Shown in pieces: positions 63,025 to 64,000 of a stretch of 64,000 nucleotides of DNA. A model generated the notes under the pieces. That model saw only the letters and a program-made list of their open reading frames with translations. It did no database searches and was not told where the DNA came from. The DNA is from CAZMGV01 sp964565925. Lineage in GTDB: Bacteria > JAGRBM01 > JAHCIT01. The position numbers and the translations under genes are program-made. The stretch lies in NCBI GenBank assembly GCA_964565925.1, contig CAZMGV010000022.1:1-64000 (forward strand), in the 5' to 3' direction. Each line of letters opens with the position of its first letter. Position 1 is the stretch's first letter.

Positions 63025-64000
63025 CCGGCGCCCCCCCTGGGTCCGGATCCCGAAGCTCCGCCCGGCGTGGTCTCCAGCGCGATGGGGAAGGTGACCAGCC
63101 CCGCCCGGTGGTGCGGATTCCCGCGGGTGTTGTCCACGGTGAAGATCCGGCGGCAGGTCTCGTGGTCGTAGTAGCCCACCACCAGCCCCACCGGAATGAT
63201 GGCGACGTTCAGGCTGTAGTCGCCGGTGGTAAACGGAAGGCCCTCGCACCGGCCGCGCACGTGACAGATTGCCGCACCGTGAGCGCGGATCTCCACCGGC
63301 GTCTGCGAGACGAGCAGCCCGTCGTTCCGGTAGAAGTAGAGGAACAGGTTGACGTCCGGTATCGCCCCGTCGGCGACGACATCCAGTTCGAAACCGAACG
63401 GATCGCCCGTCTGGAACCTGCGCGTTTCCAGGCCGTCCGGGCCGAGCAGCCTGAAGTTGCGCAGATGGACCGGCTGCTGCGTGACCTTGTGATCCACCCA
63501 CGCCGACGACGGGCCGAACCCGGTCACCGGCAGGTCCCGCCGGTCGCCCGCGGACCGCTGGTAGGCGTCGATCACTCCGGCGCTGGCGCCGTCGGACTCG
63601 ACCTCGCCGCTCTCCAGCCACACCGTCCGGCGGCACATGTTCTCGACACGGTAGAGATCGTGCGACGCGAAGATGACCGACGTGCCTTTCTCCATCGCCT
63701 CCAGAATGCGGCGGTTGCACTTGAGCTGGAACTCCTCGTCGCCCACCAGCAGCACTTCGTCCAGCAGCAGCAGGTCGCCCACGTCCGCCGTCGCGGCCGA
63801 GAACCCGAGCCTCAGGATCATGCCCTGCGAATAGGTGGCGAGCGGTTTCTTGAGCCGGTCTCTGAGGCCGCTGAACTCCGCCGCCGCGTGAAACAGAGGG
63901 TCCAGCCGGTCTTCGGAGGCGCCCTGCAGCAGCAGCGCCAGTTTCAGGTTGTCTTCGCCGCTGAGTACCGACGCGAACGGCGCGGCCAGTTCGAGCACCG
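63021..64000 (-). CDS. ABC exporter ATPase with Wzt-like carbohydrate-binding C-terminal domain, 5'-truncated by window edge
   Basis: The frame is open to the window end, so Walker A and the true start lie beyond 64000. Visible are the Q-loop region (LSGEDNLKL), signature YSQGMILRLGFS, Walker B LLLLDEVLLVGDEEF and H-loop ASHD, the YSxGM signature being that of Wzt/TagH/KpsT exporters. After about residue 170 comes a beta-sandwich domain (VHLRNFRLLGPDG, FQTGDPFGFELDV, LPFTTGDYSLNVAI) like the Wzt C-terminal domain that reads the end of the polysaccharide chain. Downstream is the permease, overlapping by 4 nt. Confidence 0.9.
   Translation of the reverse strand, partial: VLELAAPFASVLSGEDNLKLALLLQGASEDRLDPLFHAAAEFSGLRDRLKKPLATYSQGMILRLGFSAATADVGDLLLLDEVLLVGDEEFQLKCNRRILEAMEKGTSVIFASHDLYRVENMCRRTVWLESGEVESDGASAGVIDAYQRSAGDRRDLPVTGFGPSSAWVDHKVTQQPVHLRNFRLLGPDGLETRRFQTGDPFGFELDVVADGAIPDVNLFLYFYRNDGLLVSQTPVEIRAHGAAICHVRGRCEGLPFTTGDYSLNVAIIPVGLVVGYYDHETCRRIFTVDNTRGNPHHRAGLVTFPIALETTPGGASGSGPRGGAG

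Overview
The window looks like a contig from a GC-rich, Gram-negative, menaquinone-using bacterium. Supporting evidence is an HlyD-type periplasmic adaptor with FtsX-type permeases, a Wzm/Wzt-like polysaccharide exporter, a proteobacterial-style isc operon with HscB/HscA, and the complete classical Men pathway. I suspect a deltaproteobacteria-like or uncultured lineage, but nothing here fixes the taxon. The 100-N gap indicates a scaffolded draft or metagenome assembly.

Layout. (1) 80-1672: a membrane PAS-PAS histidine kinase, divergent from (2) 2042-21335, one giant exported multidomain protein of about 6,390 residues. It is split only by an artificial N gap: its two flanks share 21 bp, and collapsing them restores the frame. 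It has a PKD-like domain, three cadherin-like repeats, 18 tandem-95/VCBS-type repeats and seven large right-handed beta-helix modules with Pmp-like motifs and conserved cysteines. (3) 21412-24084: a cysC-aprA-aprB operon, APS kinase plus a two-subunit APS-reductase-like enzyme. (4) 24373-33357: menG-menF-menD-menH-menB-menA-menC-menE, an almost wholly overlapping menaquinone operon, with a convergent COQ4-like gene behind it.

(5) 34.3-55.6 kb is an accessory, catabolism-like region. It has four TetR regulators and one MerR-like regulator with a TPR-like tail. The enzymes are two Baeyer-Villiger-type flavin monooxygenases, an SDR, an NAD-dependent epimerase/dehydratase, a carboxymuconolactone-decarboxylase-like protein, an HSL-type hydrolase with Cys at the nucleophile position, an MpaB-like oxygenase, and three paralogues of the so-called metal-dependent hydrolase family. 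All three paralogues carry a full E/ExxH/E/ExxH di-iron pattern. A four-gene export operon (adaptor, ATPase, two permeases) lies inside this region. Several palindromes sit where TetR operators would be expected. The parts fit oxidation of hydrophobic or cyclic substrates, but the substrate cannot be read from the sequence.

(6) 55.9-62.2 kb is housekeeping: a ferritin-like protein, tRNA-Leu(UAG) with its terminator, and iscR-iscS-iscU-iscA-hscB-hscA, interrupted between iscA and hscB by a 97-bp hairpin-rich element. (7) 62.2-64.0 kb: an ABC-2 permease and the 3' part of a Wzt-like ATPase that runs off the window. No CRISPR array, rRNA, insertion sequence or phage gene was seen.
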